From NCBI GenBank assembly GCA_018260425.1, contig JAGLBD010000038.1:2901-37184 (forward strand): a stretch of DNA of 34,284 bases, in the 5' to 3' direction. Of this stretch, positions 1 through 8,182 are shown one piece after another. The notes under the pieces were generated by a model, which saw only the letters and a program-made list of their open reading frames with translations, was not told the DNA's origin and ran no database searches. The first letter of the stretch is position 1; each line of letters opens with the position of its first letter. Source of the stretch: Pseudogulbenkiania sp. GTDB lineage: Bacteria; Pseudomonadota; Gammaproteobacteria; Burkholderiales; Chromobacteriaceae. The position numbers were made by a program, and so were the translations under genes.

Positions 1-761
1 GCGCCGACCGGGACCACCGACATCAAGGCGCTGCCGGCCTGTACCCTTTGACCGGTTTGCACCTGACGCTTGCCGACCACGCCGGACAGCGGTGCACGGA
101 TTTCGGTGCGGGACAGATCGACGCGTGCCTGTGCGACACGGGCCCGTGCCAATGCGACTTCAGGGTTGTGTTCGATGTCGGTGTCACGCGTCAGCGTCTG
201 ATTGGCTTTCAAGGACGCCTGTGCCGCATCGCGGGCGGCGCGGGCTGCTTGCCAGGCGCTTTGGGCATTGCCGACTTCTTCTCCGGTGACACCACCGCTG
301 CCGGCCAGTGCCTTGCGGCGCGCCAGTTCGGCGGCCGAGCGTTCAAGCTCGGCTTCCCGGGCGGCCAATTGCGCAGCGAGGCTGTCATTGGTGGCGAGGT
401 AACCGGCGACCCGGCGTTCGGCACGTCCCAGTTCGGCTTCGGCCTGAGCCAGTGCCAGTCGTGCATCGGTGTCGTCAAGGCGCACCAGCAGATCGCCGGC
501 TTTGACGGTGCTGGTATCGACCGCTTTGACCTCGGCGACGATGCCCGTCACGGCCGCGGTGACTTGTGCCGTTTCGGCGGCGACGTAGGCATTGTCGGTG
601 CTGACATGATGTGACGCATACACGGTCCACCAGCTGCCATAGCCGATGGCGGCCAGGGCAATGACGCTGCCGAGCAGCATAAAGGCTTTTTTACGGGTCC
701 GGCCTTCCTGCAGACGGGTATCCGGTGGGGTTTGCGGCGGAAGGGTGGTGGTTTCCGACAT
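1..761 (-). CDS. EmrA/HlyD-type membrane fusion protein (3' part missing)
   Basis: Periplasmic adaptor of a tripartite efflux pump, linking an inner-membrane pump to an outer-membrane channel. The visible 253 residues begin with a short cytoplasmic tail, one membrane anchor (about residues 28-46), the EmrA-like motif STDNAYV just after it, a first biotinyl-lipoyl half (TAAVTGIVAEVKAVD), a long Ala/Glu/Arg-rich coiled coil (about 100-205) and the start of the second lipoyl half (RAPLSGVVG). I chose the ATG at 761 because AAGGA lies 7 bases upstream; an in-frame ATG at 779 has no such site. The reading frame leaves the window at base 1, so roughly the last third is missing. It lies 35 bases after the NodT gene on the same strand, and an EmrB-type major-facilitator pump would be expected next, outside the window. 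Family is secure; the drug specificity is not. Confidence 0.9.
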   Translation of the reverse strand, partial: MSETTTLPPQTPPDTRLQEGRTRKKAFMLLGSVIALAAIGYGSWWTVYASHHVSTDNAYVAAETAQVTAAVTGIVAEVKAVDTSTVKAGDLLVRLDDTDARLALAQAEAELGRAERRVAGYLATNDSLAAQLAAREAELERSAAELARRKALAGSGGVTGEEVGNAQSAWQAARAARDAAQASLKANQTLTRDTDIEHNPEVALARARVAQARVDLSRTEIRAPLSGVVGKRQVQTGQRVQAGSALMSVVPVG

Positions 762-796
762 GGTGTCTTCCTTGGTCATCAGTAGAGTGTGGGGTT

Positions 797-2245
797 TCAA
801 CGCGCGCTGGTGGCATAGCCGCCGCCCAGGGCAGCGATCAAGGCGATATCCAGCGACATCAGCCGGGCGCGGCTGTCATCGAGCAGACGCTGGCTGGCGA
901 GTAAGGTGTCTTCGGCGCTCAACACGTCCAGCGTGGTAGCCAGTCCGCCGCGATAGCGTTGGTCGGCCAGTGAGCGGGCTTCCGCTGCCAGAGCGACGGA
1001 CTGCTGCTGGTGTTGCAGCACGGGCGAGATGGCGCGGCGCGAGGTGACGACATCGGCAAAATCCTGCCAGGCCTTGACGAGGGTCTTGTCGTAATTGGCG
1101 ACGGCTTCGTCATAGGCGGCACGGTTGGATTGATAGCGTCCCTGCAATTCGCCCTGACGGAACAGCGGCAACGAGATGGCCGGACCGACACTGGCCGTTT
1201 CCGAGCCGTTCTTGGTCAGCCAGCCGAGGCCCAGTGCCTGTAAACCCACCGACGCGCTGAGGTTGATGTCCGGATAAAACGCCGCATGCGCTTCGTCGAC
1301 GCGCCCGCGGGCCGCTTCGACACGCAGTCGGGACACCACGATGTCGGGCCGGCGTCCCAGCAGGTTGGCACTGATATTCGCCGGCAGTTCGCGCAGCTGG
1401 GCGAGGTTGAGGTCGGGACGGGTGATCGCGTTGGCCCGGTCAGGTGTTTTGCCCAGCAAGGCGGCCAATGCATGGGCTTGGTGCTGGATGGCTTCTTCCG
1501 CGCTCACCAGATCGGCCCGGGCCGTTGCCAGACGGCTTTGCGCCACGCGCAGGCTGCCAAGGGTTTCCAGACCATTGGCGTGACGAGCGGCAAAAATCGC
1601 GGCGCTTTGCTCGCGGAGTTTCAGCGTTGCCTGTGCGGTATCGCGTAGCAGGTACAAATGCGCCAGCTCGACGTAGGAGGAGGCCAGCGAGGTGGTCAGC
1701 ACCAACCGGGCTTCGGCCAATTCGGCGGCCACGGCATCCCGGCTGGAACGGGCGGCGGCCAGGGCGGCGTGGTTGCGTCCGAAGGCGTCCAGTTGATAGT
1801 TGAAATCCAGGGACAGGCGACCACTATTATTGAACCCGTGCGGTACCGCCTCGGCAGGAACGCCATTGTTGTAGCTTTGTTTGGCATGGCTGACCGACGC
1901 ATTCAGGTCGGCAGTGGGCTCCAGTGCCGCTCCGCTTTGGCGCAAGGCGCCATCGGCGGCCAGCAGTCGGGCGCGCGCGGCGGCCAGATCCGGAGAGCCT
2001 TCGAGCGCTTCGTCCATCAGGGTAGTCAACTGGGCATCGTGGTAATCCCGCCACCAGTGGTCGGCGATCCAACTGGCGGTGCCACTCGCAAGCTGCGGAG
2101 TCTGGAGTGCCTGACGCGGCGTTGCCGCCGCCGGCAAGTCGGGCAAAACGGCGCAGCCGGGGAGGGTGCCGGCCAGCAGCAGGACGACGAATGCACGCCT
2201 GGCAGGTCGGGAGGGAGGGGTGAGTGGTTTCATGAGTATCGTCAT
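797..2245 (-). CDS. NodT/OprM-type outer-membrane efflux lipoprotein
   Basis: Outer-membrane channel (TolC-like factor) of an efflux system. The 482-residue protein has a lipoprotein signal with lipobox LPGC (Cys31), then two related outer-membrane-efflux repeats; motifs typical of the NodT family include WWRDYHDAQL, the NLLGRRPDIVVSRLRVEAA stretch and the C-terminal QRYRGGLATTLDVLSAED. Length fits the family (about 460-500). The start at 2245 has no clear ribosome site, and Met5 at 2233 is an alternative. It is the first gene of an operon with the EmrA-type adaptor. The promoter upstream overlaps palindromes shared with the divergent TetR gene, so repression by that TetR protein is likely. 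Substrate unknown. Confidence 0.93.
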   Translation of the reverse strand: MTILMKPLTPPSRPARRAFVVLLLAGTLPGCAVLPDLPAAATPRQALQTPQLASGTASWIADHWWRDYHDAQLTTLMDEALEGSPDLAAARARLLAADGALRQSGAALEPTADLNASVSHAKQSYNNGVPAEAVPHGFNNSGRLSLDFNYQLDAFGRNHAALAAARSSRDAVAAELAEARLVLTTSLASSYVELAHLYLLRDTAQATLKLREQSAAIFAARHANGLETLGSLRVAQSRLATARADLVSAEEAIQHQAHALAALLGKTPDRANAITRPDLNLAQLRELPANISANLLGRRPDIVVSRLRVEAARGRVDEAHAAFYPDINLSASVGLQALGLGWLTKNGSETASVGPAISLPLFRQGELQGRYQSNRAAYDEAVANYDKTLVKAWQDFADVVTSRRAISPVLQHQQQSVALAAEARSLADQRYRGGLATTLDVLSAEDTLLASQRLLDDSRARLMSLDIALIAALGGGYATSAR

Positions 2246-2250
2246 AACTA

Positions 2251-2267
2251 AACTGAACGGTACAGTT
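2251..2267. promoter_or_regulatory. 17-bp near-palindrome, candidate TetR operator
   Basis: AACTGAACGGTACAGTT reads almost identically on both strands (only two internal pairs and the centre differ). It overlaps the predicted -10 and transcription start of the efflux operon. A matching half site AACTGTAC recurs at 2299-2306, nearer the TetR gene. Palindromes of this size between a TetR gene and a divergent efflux operon are the usual operator arrangement; binding is inferred. Confidence 0.65.
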
Positions 2268-2273
2268 ATATTC

Positions 2274-2294
2274 TTGACAGAGTGTCGCTGTCAA
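2274..2294. promoter_or_regulatory. Perfect 7+7 inverted repeat over the efflux promoter -35
   Basis: Arms TTGACAG (2274-2280) and CTGTCAA (2288-2294) are separated by 7 bases. Read leftward, TTGACA (2294-2289) is 18 bases from TATAAC (2270-2265), a strong sigma-70 promoter for the nodT-emrA operon. The other arm is a TTGACA facing the TetR gene, without a good -10. The repeat may be a second operator, or it may reflect two overlapping back-to-back promoters. Confidence 0.6.
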
Positions 2295-2331
2295 GCAAAA
2301 CTGTACGCATGGGTTCAATTAAGGAATGGCC

Positions 2332-2949
2332 ATGAGGGTAAAAAGCGAAGCCCGGCGCAGCAGCATTGCCGAAGCGGCAATGGAAATCTTTCTGGAAAAA
2401 GGCTATGAAGCCACCTCGATGGCGGATATTTCCAAACGTGCCGGAGGCTCCAAAGCTACGCTGTATGGCTACTTTTCTTCCAAGGACGAGTTGTTCGCGG
2501 AGGTGATGGATACGCGGTGCTCGGAGCGTTTCGAAAAAACCTTTGAAGCCCTGCAGTTCGACGGGGATCTGAGTTCGACCCTGAAATCGTTTGGCACGTC
2601 CCTGCTAGTGACGCAACTGGCTCCCGATCTGTTGGCCATCCGGCGTACCGCCATTGCCGAAGGTGCCCGCTCGGATGTCGGCAAACTGTTTTACCAGCGT
2701 GGTCCCCGGATCGGTTTGCAACGACTGGCGGATTTCATCGCCGGGCAAATGGCCGCCGGGCGCATGCGTCGCCATGATGCCTGGCAAGCGACCATTCACC
2801 TGATGTGTCTCATCGAAGGCGACCTGCCGCATCGCGCTTTGCTGGGGGTGCTTGGCGAGCCGGATCCGGCGGAGATCGAAGCGCACGTCAATCAGGCCAT
2901 CGATATCTATCTGTACGCCTATCACCCGGACGCCCCGTTGCCGAGATGA
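2332..2949 (+). CDS. TetR/AcrR-family transcriptional regulator
   Basis: Probable repressor of the divergent efflux operon and of itself. The N-terminal helix-turn-helix domain is clear (about residues 8-55: IAEAAMEIFLEKGYEATSM, then SKATLYGYFSSKDELF), followed by an all-helical ligand-binding domain; about 205 residues, normal for the family. An ATG at 2326 is directly abutted by AAGGA (2321-2325), which instead is correctly spaced for the ATG at 2332, so I prefer 2332. Similar AcrR-type regulators control drug exporters; the inducer cannot be read from sequence. Confidence 0.92.
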   Translation: MRVKSEARRSSIAEAAMEIFLEKGYEATSMADISKRAGGSKATLYGYFSSKDELFAEVMDTRCSERFEKTFEALQFDGDLSSTLKSFGTSLLVTQLAPDLLAIRRTAIAEGARSDVGKLFYQRGPRIGLQRLADFIAGQMAAGRMRRHDAWQATIHLMCLIEGDLPHRALLGVLGEPDPAEIEAHVNQAIDIYLYAYHPDAPLPR

Positions 2950-2951
2950 CG

Positions 2952-2976
2952 AAAAAAAGCCCGGTGGACACCGGGC
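2952..2976 (-). terminator. Rho-independent terminator of the LysE-type gene
   Basis: Perfect 8-bp stem GCCCGGTG / CACCGGGC (2959-2966, 2969-2976) with a 2-base loop; on the minus strand it is followed by seven T's (2958-2952). It sits 27 bases past the stop of the minus-strand exporter gene and directly after the TetR stop, so it may also slow converging transcription. Confidence 0.85.
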
Positions 2977-3003
2977 AAAGGGACGGCAACTCACGGCAAG
3001 GTC

Positions 3004-3624
3004 TTACAGGGCGCCAGGCCAGTGGCGCCATTCGTCCAGTAGCAAGGCAATGGCCGTTCCCGCCATTAACACACTCATCACTCCGTTGAACAGCAGCAGC
3101 CCGCGCGGACTGGAGAGCCAGTGTCGCAGCCGGTCGCCGGTGATGGCCCAGACCGCAATGCACGGAAGGTTGACTACGGCGCAGATCAGCGCCAGCGCCA
3201 CCAGTTCAAGGTGTGGGGTCGTGCTGCCACCGGCGGGCATGAACAGCACGGCGGTGTTGATCACCATGACCCAGGCCTTGGGGTTCAGCCACTGGAATAG
3301 TGCGGCACCGATAAAACTCATCGGCCGGGCCACCCGGCGCTCGTCGGGGGTGCCGGAGCGGGCGATCTGCCATGACAACCACAGCAAATAGGTGCAGCCG
3401 GCCATGGCCAGCGGCAGGCGGATTCGTGCCAGACTCTCCAGCACCAGTGCCAACAGGGTGGTGGCAATGAACACCTGAATGGCCAGTCCGGCACTGATCC
3501 CCAGCACATGGGGCCAGGTCGGGCGCATGCCGAAACGCACCCCGGAACTGGCCAGCATCAGATTGTTGGGGCCTGGCGTGATCGACATGACGGCGATATA
3601 GGAAATCAGGGCAGGGTCGAACAT
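3004..3624 (-). CDS. LysE/RhtB-family exporter
   Basis: Inner-membrane exporter of amino acids or related small metabolites. The 206-residue protein shows about six hydrophobic helices and the family's N-terminal signature ITPGPNNLMLASSG, plus FQWLNPKAWVM in the middle, matching LysE/RhtB transporters in size and order. The ATG is preceded by GAGG at a 6-base spacing. It is divergent from a MocR-type regulator, a very common pairing in which the regulator senses an amino-acid-like ligand through pyridoxal phosphate and controls the exporter. The substrate is unknown. Confidence 0.9.
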   Translation of the reverse strand: MFDPALISYIAVMSITPGPNNLMLASSGVRFGMRPTWPHVLGISAGLAIQVFIATTLLALVLESLARIRLPLAMAGCTYLLWLSWQIARSGTPDERRVARPMSFIGAALFQWLNPKAWVMVINTAVLFMPAGGSTTPHLELVALALICAVVNLPCIAVWAITGDRLRHWLSSPRGLLLFNGVMSVLMAGTAIALLLDEWRHWPGAL

Positions 3625-3676
3625 GGGACACCTCGAGTGGTAAACGTTGACTCAATGCTAAGAGGTTCGCTGTTTA

Positions 3677-3764
3677 GGTGACAGCATCAGAAATGGGCTA
3701 TTGTATTGGTGACAGTGACGATGATTTTGTTGCTGTCACCCTTTGTTGAGATGACGTCTGTCAC
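3677..3764. promoter_or_regulatory. Four GTGACAG/CTGTCAC boxes between exporter and MocR gene
   Basis: GGTGACAG occurs at 3677-3684 and 3708-3715, and the inverse CTGTCAC(C) at 3733-3740 and 3758-3764. The two forward copies are 31 bases apart and the two inverted copies 25 apart, making a nested symmetrical array in the divergent intergenic region. MocR regulators are known to bind repeated boxes at such sites, so this is the likely operator region. Binding is inferred. Confidence 0.65.
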
Positions 3765-3799
3765 TGTCCGTTTGTGACGTTGCGAGGCATGCTAGGCTG

Positions 3800-5242
3800 A
3801 TGAATGAGACTGCTACCCTGTACGTGAGGTTTGCCGACGAACTGGCCCGTGCCATTGAGCGTGGTGTCTTGCTGCCCGGTGCACGCCTGCCTTCGGTACG
3901 CGAGGTGGAGGCGGCGCGACAGCTATCGCGCAACACGGTGGTGGCGGCGTATCGCTTGCTGGAAGACCGCGGGCTGGTGGAAGCACGGCCGCGTTCCGGC
4001 TATTTCGTCCGGGACCAACTACCGGTGCCGGCACGTTCCGCACCGCTCCCGGCCACCGAGCCTCGTGTTACCCAGCCGGGTGTGCTGGATCTGATTGGCA
4101 CGGTGCTGCATGCCCAGGCCAGTCCCGACTACGTTGACCTGGGCTTGGCCTGCCCGCGCGGCAGCCATTTTTATCCGGTTGCCCGTCTGGCGAAAATCCT
4201 TAACCAGTTATTACGGCGTGACCCGCATTTGATCAGTACCTATGCCATGCCTCCCGGGTCGTTGCGCCTGCGTAACCAGATCGCCCGGCGCGGATTGGCC
4301 TTGGGCGTCACGCTGGAACCCGCGTCGATCGTGCTGACCCATGGCTGCCTTGAAGCGATCCTGCTGGCCTTGCGTGCGGTGACCCGACCCGGCGACACGG
4401 TGGGACTGGAGTCGCCGACCTATTTCAATTTGTTGCCGCAATTGACCAGCCTGGGGCTGTCGGTGGTGGAAATCCCGACCGATCCGGTCAGCGGTCTGTC
4501 CATCGATGCGGTCGAGGCCTTGCTCGAGACCGGTCGCCTGCAGGCCATCGTGGCGATGCCGACCGTGCAGAATCCCTTGGGCTCCACCATGCCGCGTGCG
4601 GCCAAACAACGGCTGGCTGCGCTGGTCAACCACTACCGGGTGCCATTGATCGAGGACGCGCTGTATGCCGAGCTGCAGTTTGCGGCCACGCCGGAGCCGG
4701 TCGTCAAGGCGTTTGACCGCGAGGGGTGGGTGATCTTGTGCGCCAGCTATACCAAGACGCTGGCGCCGGACTTCCGGATCGGCTGGCTGGAGGGGGGGCG
4801 TTTTGGCGAGGCGATCCGCACTCTCAAATTCACCTCCTCGGTAGCCGAACCCGCCGTACTGTCCGAGGCGGTCGGGGTGTTTCTGGAGTCGGGGGGCTAT
4901 GACCACCATCTGCGGGTACTGCGACGACGCTATGCGACACAGGTGGCACAGGTGCGTTTGTTGGTGGCACGACATTTTCCGGAAGGAACCCGCACCACTG
5001 CACCGAGTGGCGGCTTTCTGGTCTGGGTGGAAATGCCGGCCACGGTCGACGGCGAAGCCTTGTTCCACTTGGCCATGGCGGAAAAGATCAGCGTGATTCC
5101 CGGCCTGCTCAGTTCGCCAAGCGGCCGGTATCGCAATGCGTTGCGGCTGTCTTGCTGTCATGAGCTGGATGACCGTTACCGGGCGGCCATTGCCCGGGTC
5201 GGCCAACTGGCCTGCCGGCTGGACGAGGCGGTGCGTGAATGA
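3800..5242 (+). CDS. MocR-type regulator (GntR DNA-binding + aminotransferase domain)
   Basis: Transcription factor that fuses a winged helix to a fold-type I aminotransferase. Residues 1-75 form the GntR domain (ERGVLLPGARLPSVREVEA, LSRNTVVAAYRLLEDRGLVE); residues about 105-475 match class I/II aminotransferases, with the pyridoxal-phosphate lysine at about Lys319 in SYTKTLAPDFRIGW. Total 480 residues, normal for MocR proteins. Ribosome site is weak (GAGG some distance upstream), but the domain begins right at this ATG. It lies divergent from the LysE-type gene and probably controls it through the four-box array between them. Not close enough to PdxR or GabR for me to name the effector. Confidence 0.92.
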   Translation: MNETATLYVRFADELARAIERGVLLPGARLPSVREVEAARQLSRNTVVAAYRLLEDRGLVEARPRSGYFVRDQLPVPARSAPLPATEPRVTQPGVLDLIGTVLHAQASPDYVDLGLACPRGSHFYPVARLAKILNQLLRRDPHLISTYAMPPGSLRLRNQIARRGLALGVTLEPASIVLTHGCLEAILLALRAVTRPGDTVGLESPTYFNLLPQLTSLGLSVVEIPTDPVSGLSIDAVEALLETGRLQAIVAMPTVQNPLGSTMPRAAKQRLAALVNHYRVPLIEDALYAELQFAATPEPVVKAFDREGWVILCASYTKTLAPDFRIGWLEGGRFGEAIRTLKFTSSVAEPAVLSEAVGVFLESGGYDHHLRVLRRRYATQVAQVRLLVARHFPEGTRTTAPSGGFLVWVEMPATVDGEALFHLAMAEKISVIPGLLSSPSGRYRNALRLSCCHELDDRYRAAIARVGQLACRLDEAVRE

Positions 5243-5278
5243 CATCGCCCCGCCGGAAGCTGCCGGCGGGCCGATGTC
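5241..5278. terminator. Strong hairpin between convergent MocR and TonB-receptor genes
   Basis: A 16-bp stem with one mismatch (5241-5256 against 5263-5278) and a 6-base loop. It starts inside the MocR stop codon and ends 14 bases before the TonB-receptor stop. No T run follows on either strand, so it is not a textbook intrinsic terminator; it may act as a bidirectional 3'-end barrier. Confidence 0.6.
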
Positions 5279-5292
5279 AAAGCCGTACCCGC

Positions 5293-7992
5293 TTATTTGT
5301 CGAAGTGGTAGTTGAATTCCAGCCAGGCTTGACGACCGTAAGGGGTGTAGTTGCCGACCGGGTAGTACGGCCAGCCACCACTGTCATCCCTTTTTACTTT
5401 GTCGAACAGATTGTTGATGATGATCTGCGCCGAGGCTTTCTTGCCGAAGCGGTAGCCCACGCTCAGATTAGCCAGCCAGGTCGGGCTGAGGTAGCTCTTC
5501 TGGTCGGCGCTCGGAATGCGGCCATAGCGGTTGGCCGACAAGGTGCTGGTCAGATTGCCCAGTTTCCAGTCCAGCGAGGTGCCAAGCTTGCTCGGCCAAT
5601 CGGTATTGCCCGGGTCCTTGAGTGAATTGGTTTCCGGGTCGTTGGCGAACTGTTTGTAGCGATGGCTCAGTACCTTGGTGTAGTTGACATGCCAGGTGAA
5701 ATCGCCAAGCACCGGAACCTTCCATGCCAGTTTTGCCGCAAGATCGACACCACTGGTGCGCTCGCTGGCCGCATTGATCGGATTGACGCGGATCGACTGG
5801 ATCGCATCCGGGTTCAGTGGCGCATTCGCGGCATTGCGTTTGACCCGGGACAGCGCGTCGACGCACAGTGCCGAATTGATATCATTCTGACCGCTGCGGC
5901 AGGCGGCTTCGTCGCGCAGAACCCCGTCGGCTGACAGATTGGTCACCTCGTCGGACAGACGGATATTCCAGTAATCCACCGAGATGTCAAAGGTTTGGCT
6001 GGGTGACCAGACCACACCATAGCCAAAGGATTTACCGTTTTCCGGTTTGAGATCCTTGCTGCCGGTCTGAACGTAATTGGCGCCCGGCGACATGTTTGCG
6101 TACTCGCAATCGGCCAGCGGCTGTCCGGCTTTCTGGCAACGATAGTAATCGGTGGACGACGCGTAATAGCCTTTGGTTTCCGAGGCGAAGATGTAGTTCA
6201 TGTCCGGCGCACGGAAACTGGTGGCGTAGTTACCGCGCAGCAACAGGGTCTTGACCGGGCGGAACTCGAGGCCGGCATTGTAGGTCAGTTTGCTGATGCT
6301 GCGATCGGCAAACTCGAACGAGTCATAGCGGGCGGCCAGTGTGGCATTCAATTGTTTGAGAACCGGAATGGCCAGTTCCCCACCGAGGGCGTAGCGCGAG
6401 CGACTGCCGGCGACGCGTTGCGAGCTGGACGAATTGTAGAACACCCCCTGATTGATTTGGGCATCAGGAGTATTGCTGAAACCCTGACTGCCCAATTCAA
6501 CAGTGGTGGCCAGTTTGAGCGGTCCGCTCGGCAAGTCGACCAGTTCACCATTGGCGCTGAAACTCAGGTTCTGGGTCCAGGCCTTGTTGCGGTTTTTGCT
6601 GACGCCGGTCAGTGCGTCGAATTGTTGTTGGGACACTGGCTGACCGAACTGATTGGCGTCGGGGGCGTAAATCGGGACGCCGCTGGCGGTCGTGCCCAGT
6701 TGCGGGCCGAGGAAGGCACTGTCCAGTCCATTGAGGAAAGCACGGCTAAAGCTGTAACTCAGGTAAGAGGAGGCATTGTAGGCGGCTTCATAGTTCCAGC
6801 TGCTGTCGCCGAACTGGCCGCGAATGCCGAAGGTCAGGTTGTTGGCGCTGTCTTCCCACTTGCGATTGTAACGTGAGGCACCGCCGATCTCCTCCGGCGC
6901 AAAGCGTCGTGTCCAGACTTCATTCCGTCCGGTGTTCTGGTTGAAGAAGTAGCCGCCGCGGCCGGATGCCGACGTCCAGCTTGGACCGCGGGTATTGTTT
7001 TCTGTGGTATTCAACGCCAGCATGAAGTCAGCGAACAGGTCGGTCTTGTCGGTCAGCGCGTAGGTGGCGCCGCCGTAGAAATTCTGGCTGGCATTCTTGG
7101 TCTGGATGGTCCAGAAGGAGGGGGTGGCACTCCCCGAGCCGCAATAGGTGCCTTTCTTGCTGGCATAGGGGGTCACGCTGCCGCTGAAGTTGCCGGCCAG
7201 GTTCTGGCAGGCATTGCCGGGTGACAGGTAGCGGCCGGTCGCCACGTCCTTGCGTCCCCACACCACCGTGGGTGCTTCTCCTTGTGCTGTCGTCGACGCC
7301 ATGAAATCCCGGTCACGGGACCACAGCGGATCACGTTGGCTGATCTCTGCCGCAAACACGGTGGACAACGCACCAAAGTCCTTGCCGCCACTCACCTGCA
7401 GCCGCCAGTCCTTGCCACCGCCATGCTGGGTGGCGCCGATCTTGGCGTTGACGTCAATGCCGTCCGCGTGTTTCTTGAGAATGATGTTGATCACGCCGGC
7501 AATGGCATCGGACCCGTAGACCGCCGAGGCGCCACTGTTGAGTATCTCGATGCGTTCGACCAGGGCTGAAGGAATATTCGCCAGATTGACGAAATTGATG
7601 CTGCCCTCGTAAGCAATCGGATAATCGGCGACGCGGCGGCCGTTGATCAATACCAGAGTATGGTTGGGACCCAGACCACGCAGACTGACGGCATTGGCGG
7701 CGGGGGTGAAGGTATTGCCAAAATCGGCGCCTTGGGTAAAACCGGTGTTCTGGGTTTGCTGGTTCAGGGCATCGTAGACATTTTTATACCCCAGCGTTTC
7801 CAGATCCTTGCTGGTGATGACCGTGACCGCCGTTGGCCCCTCCTTGGCGGCACGGGCAATGCGCGAACCGGTCACCACCACTTTTTCCAGGGATTCTGCC
7901 GCAACGGGCGCATCATCCGCCCGCGCCCAGGATGGCAGAGTCAGCAGTGCAGCACTGAGGGCACTGATTTTCAGTAGCGAGTCATTTCTCAT
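5293..7992 (-). CDS. TonB-dependent outer-membrane receptor
   Basis: Ligand-gated outer-membrane beta-barrel driven by TonB. The 899-residue protein has a signal peptide (cleavage near ARA-DD, residue 25), a TonB-box-like VVVTGS, a plug domain (about 45-165) with VSLRGLGPNHTLVLINGRR and SGASAVYGSDAIAGVINII, then a long Tyr/Asn/Gly-rich barrel with the conserved FRAPDMNYIF and a late SVGYRFGKKASAQIIINNLFD region. I take the Met at 7992, because residues upstream in the open frame look non-coding and the signal peptide begins here. Plug sequence resembles the broad receptor class used for carbohydrates, peptides and other nutrients as much as siderophore receptors, and no Fur box or sigma-factor pair is near. 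Substrate therefore open. It lies downstream of dcuC on the same strand with its own AT-rich upstream region. Confidence 0.92.
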   Translation of the reverse strand: MRNDSLLKISALSAALLTLPSWARADDAPVAAESLEKVVVTGSRIARAAKEGPTAVTVITSKDLETLGYKNVYDALNQQTQNTGFTQGADFGNTFTPAANAVSLRGLGPNHTLVLINGRRVADYPIAYEGSINFVNLANIPSALVERIEILNSGASAVYGSDAIAGVINIILKKHADGIDVNAKIGATQHGGGKDWRLQVSGGKDFGALSTVFAAEISQRDPLWSRDRDFMASTTAQGEAPTVVWGRKDVATGRYLSPGNACQNLAGNFSGSVTPYASKKGTYCGSGSATPSFWTIQTKNASQNFYGGATYALTDKTDLFADFMLALNTTENNTRGPSWTSASGRGGYFFNQNTGRNEVWTRRFAPEEIGGASRYNRKWEDSANNLTFGIRGQFGDSSWNYEAAYNASSYLSYSFSRAFLNGLDSAFLGPQLGTTASGVPIYAPDANQFGQPVSQQQFDALTGVSKNRNKAWTQNLSFSANGELVDLPSGPLKLATTVELGSQGFSNTPDAQINQGVFYNSSSSQRVAGSRSRYALGGELAIPVLKQLNATLAARYDSFEFADRSISKLTYNAGLEFRPVKTLLLRGNYATSFRAPDMNYIFASETKGYYASSTDYYRCQKAGQPLADCEYANMSPGANYVQTGSKDLKPENGKSFGYGVVWSPSQTFDISVDYWNIRLSDEVTNLSADGVLRDEAACRSGQNDINSALCVDALSRVKRNAANAPLNPDAIQSIRVNPINAASERTSGVDLAAKLAWKVPVLGDFTWHVNYTKVLSHRYKQFANDPETNSLKDPGNTDWPSKLGTSLDWKLGNLTSTLSANRYGRIPSADQKSYLSPTWLANLSVGYRFGKKASAQIIINNLFDKVKRDDSGGWPYYPVGNYTPYGRQAWLEFNYHFDK

Positions 7993-8165
7993 CACGTCAC
8001 TCTTTGGTTGGGGCCCGACAGGCGTGGCGGGCTCAGTGTCAGCCACGCATCGCCGCTGACTGCCATGACGATTCAGGCTGCATTCCGAAATGGAATGACG
8101 TGAGGGTAACAAGTTTACATATTATTAAAAAGTTCAGTAAATTTAATTGTTATTCCAATATTGTC
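7993..8165 (-). promoter_or_regulatory. Promoter region and structured leader of the TonB-receptor gene
   Basis: Between dcuC and the receptor gene. 8103-8165 is strikingly AT-rich and reads leftward with TAATAATATG-like -10 candidates. Nearer the gene are two perfect inverted repeats: GCGTGGC (8022-8028) with GCCACGC (8042-8048), and CATTCC (8081-8086) with GGAATG (8092-8097). The leader would be about 100 nt. It does not match the cobalamin riboswitch or another riboswitch I know. The CATTCC palindrome could alternatively be a protein operator. Confidence 0.45.
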
Positions 8166-8182
8166 TATGCGATGTAAGTCCA

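Noticed and set aside
4211-5245. 344-codon minus-strand frame over the MocR gene
   Set aside because: Antisense to an unambiguous aminotransferase-domain gene; composition rich in Gln/Arg/His, no domain, no start signal.
8020-8100. Cobalamin or other known riboswitch before the TonB receptor
   Set aside because: The B12-box and conserved core sequences are absent; only generic stems are seen.
7993-8112. 40-residue N-terminal extension of the TonB receptor
   Set aside because: A normal signal peptide begins at 7992, and the upstream residues are Cys/Arg/Ser-rich and lie over the hairpins of the leader.
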